Of a stretch of 64,000 bases of DNA, positions 26,787 to 35,420 are shown in pieces. Under the pieces are notes generated by a model. That model was given only the letters and a program-made list of their open reading frames with translations. It had not been told where the DNA came from and did not search any database. A program made the position numbers and the translations under genes. Source of the DNA: Pigmentiphaga litoralis (lineage in GTDB: Bacteria; Pseudomonadota; Gammaproteobacteria; Burkholderiales; Burkholderiaceae_B); contig NZ_JACCBP010000001.1 in the NCBI RefSeq assembly GCF_013408655.1, forward strand, positions 372,001 through 436,000, read 5' to 3'. Within the stretch, counting starts at the first letter, position 1. Each line of letters opens with the position of its first letter.

Positions 26787-28241
26787 ATGAGTGCCAACGA
26801 ATCCCTGGACATGTCCCGCGACAGCGAGAACGTTCGCGACGCCGTGCGGGACACCACCGGCGACACCGACAGCCGTCCATCGGCCAACCTGCCGGGGCCG
26901 GATCCTTCGCCACAGTCGATCCTGGCGCGGTGGGGCAAATGGTGGGGCAAGAAGGACAGCGCGGCCAAGGCCGACGGCGCCGCCAAGGCCGAGGCCAGTG
27001 CCCCGCCCGCGGTCGCTGCGCGGCACCTGACGCGGTGGCGCAATCTGCTGCGCCCGTGTTTCCAGGCCCGATTGACCGACGTGGCGGCCAACCGGTCGGC
27101 CTTGGCATGGCAGGAGCAATACCAGGCTGCCGACGCGGTGCACCGCCGCGCCATGATCGAAGTGCTGACCGAGATCGCCAACACGCCGCCTGCCGCACCG
27201 GGCCCGACGCCGGAAGGCGCGGCGCTGGCCAAGCTGTTGAGCGAAGGCCGCACCCGCTTCTTCAAGCGCTTGAATGCCTTGCCCGACGGATTGCGTTTCC
27301 TGCTGGGCCTGCGGGCGGACCTGCTGCACTGGCGCAAGGCCTTGCCGGGCATTGCGCCGCTGGATGCCGATCTGCAGGAATTGCTGTCGCACTGGTTCGA
27401 TGTGGGCATGCTGGAACTGCAGCGCATGACGTGGGATTCGCCCGCGTCCTTGCTTGAAAAGCTGATGATCTATGAAGCGGTGCACGAGATTTCGTCGTGG
27501 ACCGACCTGCGCAACCGCCTGGATTCGGATCGGCGCTGCTACGCCTTTTTCCATCCGCAGATCCCCAACGAACCGTTGATCTTCGTCGAGGTTGCGTTCT
27601 GCGCCGAGATGGCCGACAGCGTGCAAAGCATTCTGGATGAGTCGGCGCCGCTCGAAGACCTGGACAAGGCGCGGTGGGCGATTTTCTATTCGATCTCCAA
27701 CACCCAGGCGGGACTGCGCGGCGTCAGCTTCGGCAACTTCCTGCTCAAGCGGGTGATTGACGAGCTGAACCGCGATCTGCCCAAGATCAAGAAATTTGCG
27801 ACGCTCTCGCCCATTCCGGGCTTTGCGGATTGGCTCAAGAAGCTGCCCGCACAACGCCTGACGGAGTTGGCGGAAAAACGCCGCAAGTCGTCCGACGTGC
27901 AGGAAGACCTTGGCGCGTTGACCGGACCGCAGGTGTTGACGCGGCTGCAGCAGAACGACGATGCCGACACGCAAAGCCTGGCGCTGAAGCTGGCGGCGCA
28001 CTACCTGGTGCATGGCAACCCGGGCGGGCAGCCGGTGGACCCGGTGGCGCGTTTCCACCTGGGCAACGGCGCGCGGATCGAACGGCTGGTGTGGGGCGCC
28101 GACCTGTCCAAGAAGGGCAAGGCCCAATCCTGCTCCATGATGGTCAACTACCTGTATGACCTGGACGAATTGGATGCAAACCTCAGCAAACTCGGTTACG
28201 GTAAACCGGAGATGAGCCGCGCGATCGCCCGCCTGCTGTAA
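26787..28241 (+). CDS. matA: Malonyl-CoA decarboxylase
   Basis: 484 residues. After a 60-residue low-complexity start (AKADGAAKAEASAPPAV) the protein has the helical N-domain and the GNAT-like catalytic domain of malonyl-CoA decarboxylases; HPQIPNEPLIFVEVAF and SFGNFLLKRVIDELN are family signatures. It converts malonyl-CoA to acetyl-CoA and CO2. The ATG follows GAGGAAG. It acts after MatB in the same operon. Confidence 0.93.
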   Translation: MSANESLDMSRDSENVRDAVRDTTGDTDSRPSANLPGPDPSPQSILARWGKWWGKKDSAAKADGAAKAEASAPPAVAARHLTRWRNLLRPCFQARLTDVAANRSALAWQEQYQAADAVHRRAMIEVLTEIANTPPAAPGPTPEGAALAKLLSEGRTRFFKRLNALPDGLRFLLGLRADLLHWRKALPGIAPLDADLQELLSHWFDVGMLELQRMTWDSPASLLEKLMIYEAVHEISSWTDLRNRLDSDRRCYAFFHPQIPNEPLIFVEVAFCAEMADSVQSILDESAPLEDLDKARWAIFYSISNTQAGLRGVSFGNFLLKRVIDELNRDLPKIKKFATLSPIPGFADWLKKLPAQRLTELAEKRRKSSDVQEDLGALTGPQVLTRLQQNDDADTQSLALKLAAHYLVHGNPGGQPVDPVARFHLGNGARIERLVWGADLSKKGKAQSCSMMVNYLYDLDELDANLSKLGYGKPEMSRAIARLL

Positions 28242-28385
28242 CGGCAGACGCGATGGCGCAGCCTTTCGCGGCAAGGACCCACAGAGGTGCTGCCGCGGAG
28301 CACGCATGAATCCCGCATGACCACAACAGGGAAACTGGCGGCAAAGCCAGCCCGACATCCACCCGATGACATCGAGGAGACACTC

Positions 28386-29354
28386 ATGGCACGACGCTTG
28401 ACGGTAGTTGCAGTACTGGCCGGTCTGGCCTGCGCGGGGCCGGCTTTTGCTGCCGACGCCTGGCCTTCCAAACCGGTCGTGCTGATCGTTCCTTTTCCCG
28501 CCGGTGGCGGCACCGACACGTTTGCGCGGCCGCTGGCGCAGCAGTTGTCCACGCAGCTGGGCCATACCGTCGTGGTCGACAATCGTGGCGGGGCGGGGGG
28601 CACGGTGGGCGCGGCGATTGCCGCGCGCGCGGCGCCGGATGGCTACACCTTCTTCATGGGCAGCGCGCACCATGCGATCGCGCCGTCGTTCTACAAGGGG
28701 CTGAGCTATGACATCGAAAAGGACTTCATTCCGGTCACGGTCGTTGCCCAGCCGCCGCAGGTGATCGTTGCCAGTCCGGCATCGTCATTCAAGGATCTGA
28801 AAGGCATGGTGGCCTACGCGCGCAGCAACCCGGGCAAGCTGAACTTTGGTTCGGCCGGCAATGGCACGACCCACCATCTGGCGGGCGAATTGTTCAAGCT
28901 GCAATCCAAGACCGACATGGCGCACGTGCCGTACACCGGCGCCGGCCCCATGCTGCTGGCGTTGATGGGCGATCAGGTCAACCTGGCGTTCGACGGCCTG
29001 GGATCCAGCGCGCAGCACATCCGCAGCGGCAAGATCAAGGCGATCGCGGTGGCGGCGCCCCAGCGGTCGGCCGCGTTCCCCGATGTCCCGACAGCAAGCG
29101 AAGCCGGGCTGCCCGGGTATGAAGTGTCGACCTGGTACGGCATTTTTGCGCCCAAGGGCACCCCGAAAGAAGCCGTCGACCGCATGGGCGCGGAATTGCG
29201 CAAGGCGCTTGATACGCCGGAACTGAAAAAGACGTGGCTGGCCAACGGGTCCGACACGCCGCGGTATACGCAGCCGGAATTTGCGACCTATCTGCAAAGT
29301 GAAGTGCAGCGCTGGCGCAAGGTGTCGCAAGACGCCGGCGTCAAGGCGGACTGA
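28386..29354 (+). CDS. Bug/TctC-family receptor, probably for malonate
   Basis: 322 residues with signal peptide ending PAFAADAWP. Bug motifs VLIVPFPAGGGTD, VVDNRGGAGG, NPGKLNFGSAGNG and AHVPYTG are present. The ATG at 28386 follows GAGGAGACA. In the Rhizobium operon a carrier, MatC, occupies the transport role; here a Bug receptor lies between matA and matB and is the best candidate for malonate capture. Its membrane partners are not in the window. Confidence 0.9.
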   Translation: MARRLTVVAVLAGLACAGPAFAADAWPSKPVVLIVPFPAGGGTDTFARPLAQQLSTQLGHTVVVDNRGGAGGTVGAAIAARAAPDGYTFFMGSAHHAIAPSFYKGLSYDIEKDFIPVTVVAQPPQVIVASPASSFKDLKGMVAYARSNPGKLNFGSAGNGTTHHLAGELFKLQSKTDMAHVPYTGAGPMLLALMGDQVNLAFDGLGSSAQHIRSGKIKAIAVAAPQRSAAFPDVPTASEAGLPGYEVSTWYGIFAPKGTPKEAVDRMGAELRKALDTPELKKTWLANGSDTPRYTQPEFATYLQSEVQRWRKVSQDAGVKAD

Positions 29355-29358
29355 CGGC

Positions 29359-30273
29359 ATGACGACGACCTCGTTGCAGCAGCCAGGGGAGGCGGGCGAG
29401 GCGGCGTCCGCCGCAACGGCCTTGCCTGCAGCGACGACCGAGCCTGCGGCAACGGCCCAGCCCGCAACACAAGGCCAGCCTGCCGCGCCTGCGCACGGCG
29501 ATGTGCTGCTGTCACGCGACGGGGTTGTCGCCACGATCACCTTGTCCCACCCGGGAAAATTGAACGCGCTCAATATTGAAATGTGGCTGACGTTGCGGCG
29601 CATGCTCGACGATCTGTCGGATGACGACAGCCTGCGCTGCGTGCTGCTGCAGGGCGCGGACGGCAACTTTGCCGCGGGCGCCGATATCTCGGAATTTCCC
29701 GACCAGCGCGGCGATCTGGATGGCCTGCTGCATTACCACGACGCCATCCTGGCCCCGGCATTGCAGGCCGTGGCGCAATGCAAGCATCCAACGGTGGCGG
29801 CGATCCAGGGCGTCTGCGTGGGCGGCGGGCTCGAGATTGCGGCGCACTGCGACTTGCGGATTGCCGCAAGATCATCGCGCTTCGGCGTGCCGATCAATCG
29901 CCTGGGCTTCCCGATGGCGCCCGGCGAAATGCAAGGTGTGCTCGCGTTGGTGGGCCGCGCGGTCACGCTGGAACTGCTGCTGGAAGGGCGCCTGCTGGGC
30001 GCCGATGAAGCGTATTCCAAAGGCATGCTGACTCGTGTCGTCGATGACGACGCATTGCTGGAAGAGGCCCGGCGCTGCGTGGACCGGATCAGCGCCGGCG
30101 CTCCCTTGGCCGCCCGTATCAACAAGGAAACCGTGCGGCGATTGAGCCCGGAACCCGCCCCATTGACCGAGGCCGAACGGCGCGAATGTTTTGCCTACTG
30201 GAATTCGGCCGACCATGTGGAAGGCGTGGCCGCCTTCCTGGCCGGGCGCACGCCCGTGTTTACCGGGCGATGA
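29359..30273 (+). CDS. Enoyl-CoA hydratase/isomerase family protein
   Basis: 304 residues. A 50-residue Ala/Thr/Pro-rich leader precedes the crotonase domain. The oxyanion-hole segments NFAAGADISEF and GVCVGGGLEIAAHCDLRIA are clear. It starts four bases after the Bug stop. Its role in malonate use is unclear; it may handle a 3-hydroxyacyl-CoA formed downstream or a substituted malonate. The leader is absent from ordinary family members. Confidence 0.88.
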   Translation: MTTTSLQQPGEAGEAASAATALPAATTEPAATAQPATQGQPAAPAHGDVLLSRDGVVATITLSHPGKLNALNIEMWLTLRRMLDDLSDDDSLRCVLLQGADGNFAAGADISEFPDQRGDLDGLLHYHDAILAPALQAVAQCKHPTVAAIQGVCVGGGLEIAAHCDLRIAARSSRFGVPINRLGFPMAPGEMQGVLALVGRAVTLELLLEGRLLGADEAYSKGMLTRVVDDDALLEEARRCVDRISAGAPLAARINKETVRRLSPEPAPLTEAERRECFAYWNSADHVEGVAAFLAGRTPVFTGR

Positions 30274-30403
30274 ATCGTGGGCAACGATCTGCATCGACGG
30301 ACTTTGCATCGACGAACTCTGCGCCCCCATGCGACGCATCGGCATTCGCGATTCCCCATTTTCTGATGATTCTTTCACCGACTCTTTTCATAGCGACGTC
30401 TCC

Positions 30404-31942
30404 ATGAACGGCAACCTGTACTCCCTGCTGTCCTCGGGCTTTCCCGCCGACCGACAAAGCCTGTCCATCGAAGCCCATGACGGGGTGAACTTCACGTGGC
30501 AGGACGTCGACGCCATGACGGCCCGCATCGCCAACCTGCTTGCCGCGCTCGACTTGCCCAAGGGCGCGCGCGTGGCCGCGCAGGTCGAAAAATCCCCCGA
30601 AGCGCTGATGCTCTACCTGGCCACCCTACGCGCCGGCTATGTATATCTGCCGCTCAACACGGCCTACCAGTCCAGCGAAGTGGATTACTTTTTGGGCGAT
30701 GCCGAACCGTCGGTGGTCGTGTGTAGCAGCAAGAATCTGGCATGGGTCGGCGCAGCCGCGGCCAAGGCCGGCACGGGCCACGTCTTCACGCTGGATGACG
30801 ATCACACCGGCTCGCTGCTGGACGCCGCGCAAACGCATGCCGACAGCTTCGACACCGTCGCGGTGACCGATGACGATCTGGCCGCGATCCTGTACACGTC
30901 AGGCACCACGGGCCGCAGCAAGGGCGCGATGCTGACGCATGACAACCTGGCCTCCAATGCCAAGGTGCTGCACGAATTCTGGGGCTGGCGCAGCGACGAC
31001 GTGTTGCTGCACATGCTGCCGATCTTCCATGTGCATGGCCTGTTCGTGGCCGCGCATGGCGCGTTGCTGGCGGGCGCCAAGATGATCTGGCTGCCCAAGC
31101 TGGACGTGGCGCGCACGCTGCGCGAATTGCCACGCTGCACCGTGATGATGGGCGTGCCCACCTACTACGTGCGCCTGCTGGACGAGCCTGGCTTCAACCG
31201 CGAGGTGTGCCGCAACATGCGCCTGTTCGTGTCCGGCTCGGCGCCATTGTTGATGGAGACATTCAACGATTTCCGCGAACGCAGCGGCCACACCATCCTG
31301 GAACGGTATGGCATGAGCGAAACGGCCATGCTGGTCTCGAATCCGTACGATGCGTCGCTGGGCGAACGGATCGGCGGCACGGTGGGCATGCCGCTGCCGG
31401 GCGTCTCGGTCCGTGTCGTGAACGACGCCGACCAGGAATGCGCGGCAGGCGAGATCGGCAACATCCAGGTCAAGGGTCCGAACGTGTTCAAGGGCTACTG
31501 GCGCATGCCGGAAAAAACCGCCCAGGAATTCACGGCCGACGGCTGGTTCAAGACGGGCGACGTGGGACGCTGGGGTGGTGACGGGGCAGGGGCGGTGGTG
31601 CCCGACAACTATCTGGCAATCGTCGGCCGCAGCAAGGACCTGATCATTTCAGGCGGCTTCAATGTCTACCCTAAGGAAATCGAGACGCTGATCGACGACA
31701 TGCCCGGCGTGCTGGAAAGCGCGGTGATCGGCGTGCCGCACAAGGACTTCGGCGAAGCGGTGGTTGCCGTGGTCGTGGCCAAGCCCGGCGCGGACCTGGT
31801 CGAAGCCGACATGCTGGCAGTGCTCAAGACCCGTATCGCCAACTTCAAGGTGCCCAAGCGGCTGCACGTGGTCAAGGAGCTGCCGCGCAACACCATGGGC
31901 AAGGTGCAGAAGAACGTGCTGCGCGATACCTACGGGCTTTGA
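30404..31942 (+). CDS. matB: Malonyl-CoA synthetase
   Basis: 512 residues of the acyl-adenylate-forming family. The AMP-binding motif ILYTSGTTGRSKGAMLTH lies near residue 165, the motif ERYGMSE near residue 300, TGDVGRW near 385 and the C-terminal catalytic lysine in PRNTMGKVQKNVLR near 495. It converts malonate, ATP and CoA to malonyl-CoA. The ATG at 30404 is chosen; the open frame upstream encodes no conserved residues. It is the last gene of the mat operon. Confidence 0.93.
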   Translation: MNGNLYSLLSSGFPADRQSLSIEAHDGVNFTWQDVDAMTARIANLLAALDLPKGARVAAQVEKSPEALMLYLATLRAGYVYLPLNTAYQSSEVDYFLGDAEPSVVVCSSKNLAWVGAAAAKAGTGHVFTLDDDHTGSLLDAAQTHADSFDTVAVTDDDLAAILYTSGTTGRSKGAMLTHDNLASNAKVLHEFWGWRSDDVLLHMLPIFHVHGLFVAAHGALLAGAKMIWLPKLDVARTLRELPRCTVMMGVPTYYVRLLDEPGFNREVCRNMRLFVSGSAPLLMETFNDFRERSGHTILERYGMSETAMLVSNPYDASLGERIGGTVGMPLPGVSVRVVNDADQECAAGEIGNIQVKGPNVFKGYWRMPEKTAQEFTADGWFKTGDVGRWGGDGAGAVVPDNYLAIVGRSKDLIISGGFNVYPKEIETLIDDMPGVLESAVIGVPHKDFGEAVVAVVVAKPGADLVEADMLAVLKTRIANFKVPKRLHVVKELPRNTMGKVQKNVLRDTYGL

Positions 31943-31953
31943 GCCGCCGGCGC

Positions 31954-31976
31954 GGCGCGGCGCTGGACGCCGCGCC
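31954..31976 (+). terminator. GC-rich hairpin after matB
   Basis: Perfect 9-bp stem GGCGCGGCG / CGCCGCGCC with loop CTGGA, eleven bases after the matB stop. There is no T-run, so it may only pause or protect the 3' end. Confidence 0.4.
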
Positions 31977-32000
31977 GGGCTGTGCGACAATACGCGCCGT

Positions 32001-32348
32001 GCGCCTGTGACGAAACAGGTAGACGTAGCGGACTTCCAGCAATGCGGAGTGCCCCGGGCGAAAGGCCGGGAGTAGAACTCGTCAAATTCGGTGAACCCCT
32101 GGCACGGGAACGCCGAGCCAAGCAGGTCGTTTGTTTTCGAACGGCTGGGCGTGTGTAGAGACTTGACGGCGAGGGCCTAATGTCGGGCGTGACCGATGCT
32201 TATCGGACGGGTCCGGCGATGGTCAAGACAAAGTCCAGACCCCAAACGGCGATCGCGGCAGTTCAGCGGCGCCGGCAGCGCGAGCTGTAGCAGGTAAGAA
32301 AATCCGCCGCCGCAAGGCGTACCGGTTCGACTCCGGTCAGGCGCACCA
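32001..32348 (+). tRNA. tRNA-Leu(UAA) interrupted by a group I intron
   Basis: Exon 1 is 32001-32035, exon 2 is 32299-32348 with encoded CCA; the joined tRNA is 85 nt. The acceptor GCGCCTG / CAGGCGC pairs fully, the anticodon stem is GCGGA / TCCGC, the joined loop is CTTAAAA with anticodon TAA, the long variable arm CGCC-GCAA-GGCG is typical of Leu, and the T-arm is ACCGG-TTCGACT-CCGGT. The split falls between anticodon bases U34 and A35. A weak GACAAT -10-like box lies ten bases upstream. Confidence 0.93.
32036..32298 (+). ncRNA. Self-splicing group I intron in the tRNA-Leu anticodon loop
   Basis: 263 nt. Exon ACTT pairs with GGAGT to give P1 with the expected U-G wobble at the 5' splice site. 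P2 is CCCGG / CCGGG; P3 is CTCGTCAA with TTGACGGCGAG; P4-P5 lie in TTCGGTGAACCCCTGG to AACGCCGAG; P6 is GTCGTTTG / CGAACGGC. The conserved core elements are AGAGACTTGAC (32157-32167) and AAGACAAAGTCC (32225-32236), which pair as P7. The intron ends in G32298. No homing endonuclease frame is present. Probably subgroup IC3, as for other tRNA introns. Confidence 0.9.
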
Positions 32349-32356
32349 CTTCTTCT

Positions 32357-32731
32357 TCAGCGGCGGGGTTTGGCAACCCGCTGCGATGGCATTGGCGCTT
32401 CCAGATGCGTCGTCAGCCAGTCGGCCGGCTTGCCGTCTTTCTTGGCGTGCCAATCCTTGCCCAGCTCGACAATCAACGCGTCCTTCGCGTCTTCGAAATC
32501 CGTCTTGGCCGCCGCGTCGAACATGCAGGCGTAGATGTCGCAGGCAGGAAAATCACTGGCAACGAACACGCCGACGCCACGTGAATCGATCCACAACGGC
32601 GCCGCCCGGTTGTCGACTTTTTCCTGCAGGTTGCGAAGGGCGCGTTGCACGGTCGACGCGCTTTCTTTCGACGCGGACATGATCACCAGGTAGTGGCGCA
32701 GCTCGACGGGGTCTTTGAAGGGATCATTCAT
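32357..32731 (-). CDS. Hypothetical protein
   Basis: 124 residues, soluble, with PVELRHYLVIMSASKESAST at the start and a helical C-terminal half. Its 3' end is only nine bases from the tRNA-Leu 3' end, so the two are convergent. No family recognised, and no ribosome site is especially strong. It could be a toxin-neutral housekeeping protein or accessory; nothing in the context decides. Confidence 0.55.
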   Translation of the reverse strand: MNDPFKDPVELRHYLVIMSASKESASTVQRALRNLQEKVDNRAAPLWIDSRGVGVFVASDFPACDIYACMFDAAAKTDFEDAKDALIVELGKDWHAKKDGKPADWLTTHLEAPMPSQRVAKPRR

Positions 32732-32811
32732 GATGAGCGAAAGGCATGGTGGGTCCAGAAAGCAGGGAAGGTGAGAACACCCAGCTTAGTCCATCTGCGC
32801 CCGTCGATCGT

Positions 32812-33801
32812 TCAGTTCAGGTCCAGCCTTGCCTTGTCTGCCAGGTTCCGCCATTTCTGCAGGTCTTTCGTCACGAAATCATGGACGGCCTGCGCACTGC
32901 CGGTCCCGGCGATCGACCCGCTGGCTTCCAGTGCCGGTTTCATGTCCGGTGAGGCGGCAATCTCGGTGATCCACTGATTCAGGCGCTCGATCCGGTCCAC
33001 GGGTGTGCCGGCCGGCGCGCCGACGATGTACCACTGCGACGCGTCGTACCCCTTCAAGCCGGCTTCCTGCAAGGTCGGCACGTTGGGCAGACTGTCGATC
33101 CGGTACGTGGTGGTCACCGCGTAGGCTTTGAGCTTGCCGGACTTGATCTGCTGCACGACGGGCGTGACGCCCAGCATTGCCAGCGGAATCTGGCCACCCA
33201 CCACGTCAGCCACCGCCTGCCCGCCACCCTTGTACGGGATGTGCGTCATGGCCGTGCCCGCCGCCATGTTGAAGAGTTCGCCCGCCAGGTGCTGCGACGT
33301 ACCGTTGCCGGAACTGGCGTAGCTCCATGCCTTGGGGTCCTTGCGCATGTCGGCGATCAGTTCCTGCACGGTGGACGCCGCATTCGATGCCGGGCCCACC
33401 AGCACCATCGGGCCCTGGGCCAGCGACGCGACGGCGGTCAGTTCGCGGCCCAGTTCCGGCACGCGCTGCGTGAAGAGCAGGGGCCCGGGGATGGTGATGA
33501 GCGTGTAAGCGTCGGGCGCGGCGCGCGCCGCGGCCTGCAAGGCAATCAGGCCCGATGCCCCCGGACGATTTTCGACGACCACGCTCTGGCCTGTCTTTTC
33601 AGCCAGCTTGCGCGCGGCCACGCGGGTCAGCACGTCCAGCGACCCGCCCGGCGGGAAGCCGACGATCCAGGTGATCGGCCTGGCAGCAGGCCAGGGCGCG
33701 GCGTCGGCGGCGGACGCGGCCAGCGCACCGGCTGACGGCAACGCCAGCAGCAACGCGGCGCAGGCCATGGCGGCGCGGACAACAGGCTTCGAGGCGTTCA
33801 T
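32812..33801 (-). CDS. Bug/TctC-family periplasmic receptor, paired with a sulfatase
   Basis: 329 residues from ATG 33801 (GGAG eight bases before), which gives a normal signal peptide ending near ALAASAADA. An alternative ATG at 33861 overlaps the sulfatase stop (ATGA) and would add 20 residues before the signal segment. Bug motifs ITWIVGFPPGGSLD, VVENRPGASG and THIPYKG are present. It follows the sulfatase gene and probably binds its substrate or product. Confidence 0.9.
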   Translation of the reverse strand: MNASKPVVRAAMACAALLLALPSAGALAASAADAAPWPAARPITWIVGFPPGGSLDVLTRVAARKLAEKTGQSVVVENRPGASGLIALQAAARAAPDAYTLITIPGPLLFTQRVPELGRELTAVASLAQGPMVLVGPASNAASTVQELIADMRKDPKAWSYASSGNGTSQHLAGELFNMAAGTAMTHIPYKGGGQAVADVVGGQIPLAMLGVTPVVQQIKSGKLKAYAVTTTYRIDSLPNVPTLQEAGLKGYDASQWYIVGAPAGTPVDRIERLNQWITEIAASPDMKPALEASGSIAGTGSAQAVHDFVTKDLQKWRNLADKARLDLN

Positions 33802-33857
33802 GCATGTGCTCCAGCGGTGGAAGAAGGTCGGTGCAGCGGGCGAGGACAAGGCCGTCG

Positions 33858-35183
33858 TCATGATCCATCCGCCTTGCCTGGCGGCGTGTTCGGATGCGCG
33901 GCGCAGCTCTGGTTGAAGCCCTGCATCATCCGCAGCACCGGGCCCATCACCCACGTGTTGAACACCAGCACGTCGGTCTCTTCCTTGGGGTCGCGGGTCA
34001 GGTTGAACAGGTAGGGCGACTCCAGCTTTCCCTTGCCTTCGTTGACTTCAGGTTCCCAGTAGAAGTGCAGCTTCCAGTCGCGCCATTTGGCCGCCCGCAG
34101 GTCGCCCTTGATGTAGAACAGAAAACCTTCGCGTGCCGACTTGGCCTGCCTGCCCAGCAAAAAATCCGACTGGTCGACGCCATCGATCGGGCGATCGGCC
34201 GGGAGGGTTGCGCCGGCCACCGCGGCCAGCGTCGTGAACAAATCCGTCACATGCACGATCTCGTTGCTGACAACATTGGCGGGGATCTTGCCGGGCCACC
34301 GCGCAATGAAAGGCACCCGCAGGGACCCTTCCATGGCCGTGTGATAGGTGCCGCGCCAGGGGCCCGCCGTGCCGCGATACGGCGCACGAAATTCCGGACC
34401 GTTGTCGCTGCAGAAAATGAAGAGCGTGTCATCCGCCATACCCAACCGGTCGACTTCGTCCACGATCTGGCCGACGCGGTAATCCATTTCGACCATGGCA
34501 TCGGCAAAGTCCCCGGCACCCGTCCGTCCGGCAAAGTCCCGGTGCGGCAGGGTAGGGAAGTGCAGGTGTACCAGGGGCAGATACAGGAAGAAGGGCGTGG
34601 CTGCCGCATGATGGGTCTGCATGAAGCCGATGGCGCGATCCACCAGGGTTTCGTCAATGCCGCGGCGGCTTTCCAGGTCGTACACCTGCACCTGCGTCGA
34701 CGCTTCGCCTGCGCGCCCCTGCATGATGTACGGGGTGTCGACCACACTGGGGTCGAACCCGAGGGTGGACGTGAACTGGCTTTCGTCGGTCGTGCGGGGG
34801 ATGCCGTACCACTCGTCGAACCCCCGGTCGGACGGCAGGCGGCCTTCCACGTCGCCCAGATGCCATTTTCCGAAATGCCCGGTGGCGTAGCCTGCCTGCG
34901 ACAGCACCTGCGCCAGCGTGACTTCCCACCGGGTCAGCCCCTGGGGAAGCCCGGGCGGCACGGATTGCAGGCAGCCGGTGCGGATGGGATGGCGGCCCGT
35001 CATCAGCGCGGACCGCGTCGGCACACAGTCACTTTCCACGTTGAAATTCTGCAGCAGCATGCCTTGCCGGGCCAGGGCATCGATGCGCGGCGTGGGCGCG
35101 CCCCGCAAGGCGCCGCCGCCATAGCAGCCCAGTTCGCCCCACCCCAGGTTGTCGGCAAGGATCAAAACGATATTGGGTGGCAT
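33858..35183 (-). CDS. Type I sulfatase (arylsulfatase family)
   Basis: 441 residues from ATG 35183 (GGAGCTGCCC in front). The formylglycine site reads CVPTRSALMTGR near residue 53 (pattern C-x-P-x-R), and metal-binding Asp residues occur in LILADNLGWGE and later in FIFCSDNGPEF. No signal peptide is visible, so it is either cytoplasmic or uses a longer start. It hydrolyses sulfate esters or possibly phosphonate/sulfamate analogues. The following Bug gene is translationally close. Confidence 0.9.
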   Translation of the reverse strand: MPPNIVLILADNLGWGELGCYGGGALRGAPTPRIDALARQGMLLQNFNVESDCVPTRSALMTGRHPIRTGCLQSVPPGLPQGLTRWEVTLAQVLSQAGYATGHFGKWHLGDVEGRLPSDRGFDEWYGIPRTTDESQFTSTLGFDPSVVDTPYIMQGRAGEASTQVQVYDLESRRGIDETLVDRAIGFMQTHHAAATPFFLYLPLVHLHFPTLPHRDFAGRTGAGDFADAMVEMDYRVGQIVDEVDRLGMADDTLFIFCSDNGPEFRAPYRGTAGPWRGTYHTAMEGSLRVPFIARWPGKIPANVVSNEIVHVTDLFTTLAAVAGATLPADRPIDGVDQSDFLLGRQAKSAREGFLFYIKGDLRAAKWRDWKLHFYWEPEVNEGKGKLESPYLFNLTRDPKEETDVLVFNTWVMGPVLRMMQGFNQSCAAHPNTPPGKADGS

Positions 35184-35420
35184 GGGCAGCTCCGGAAACA
35201 GGGGTGTCCAGACAAAGTAAACGATGCGGCAGGCTCCGTTCATTCCACATTACACCGATATGGATTCCCGCCCGGAATGACGTTATGGTCAGGACTGTCG
35301 CGTGCAGGGGGGCTCCGGCGCTCTGTCAGGCCAGCGATCCTGGCCGGCACGGATGCCCTGGCGTGCTTCCAGCGAACCCGTCGCGGGCCCTTCTCTGCAT
35401 TTCACTTAAAGAGCTGTCTC

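Noticed and set aside
31980..32350. RNase P RNA or tmRNA as explanation of the structured RNA
   Set aside because: RNase P and tmRNA core sequences are absent, while tRNA-Leu exons and group I core elements fit fully.
33894..35420. Very long plus-strand open frame upstream of the LysR gene at 35421
   Set aside because: It is antisense to the sulfatase gene, lacks any domain before residue 510 and results from high G+C; only the LysR part from 35421 is real.
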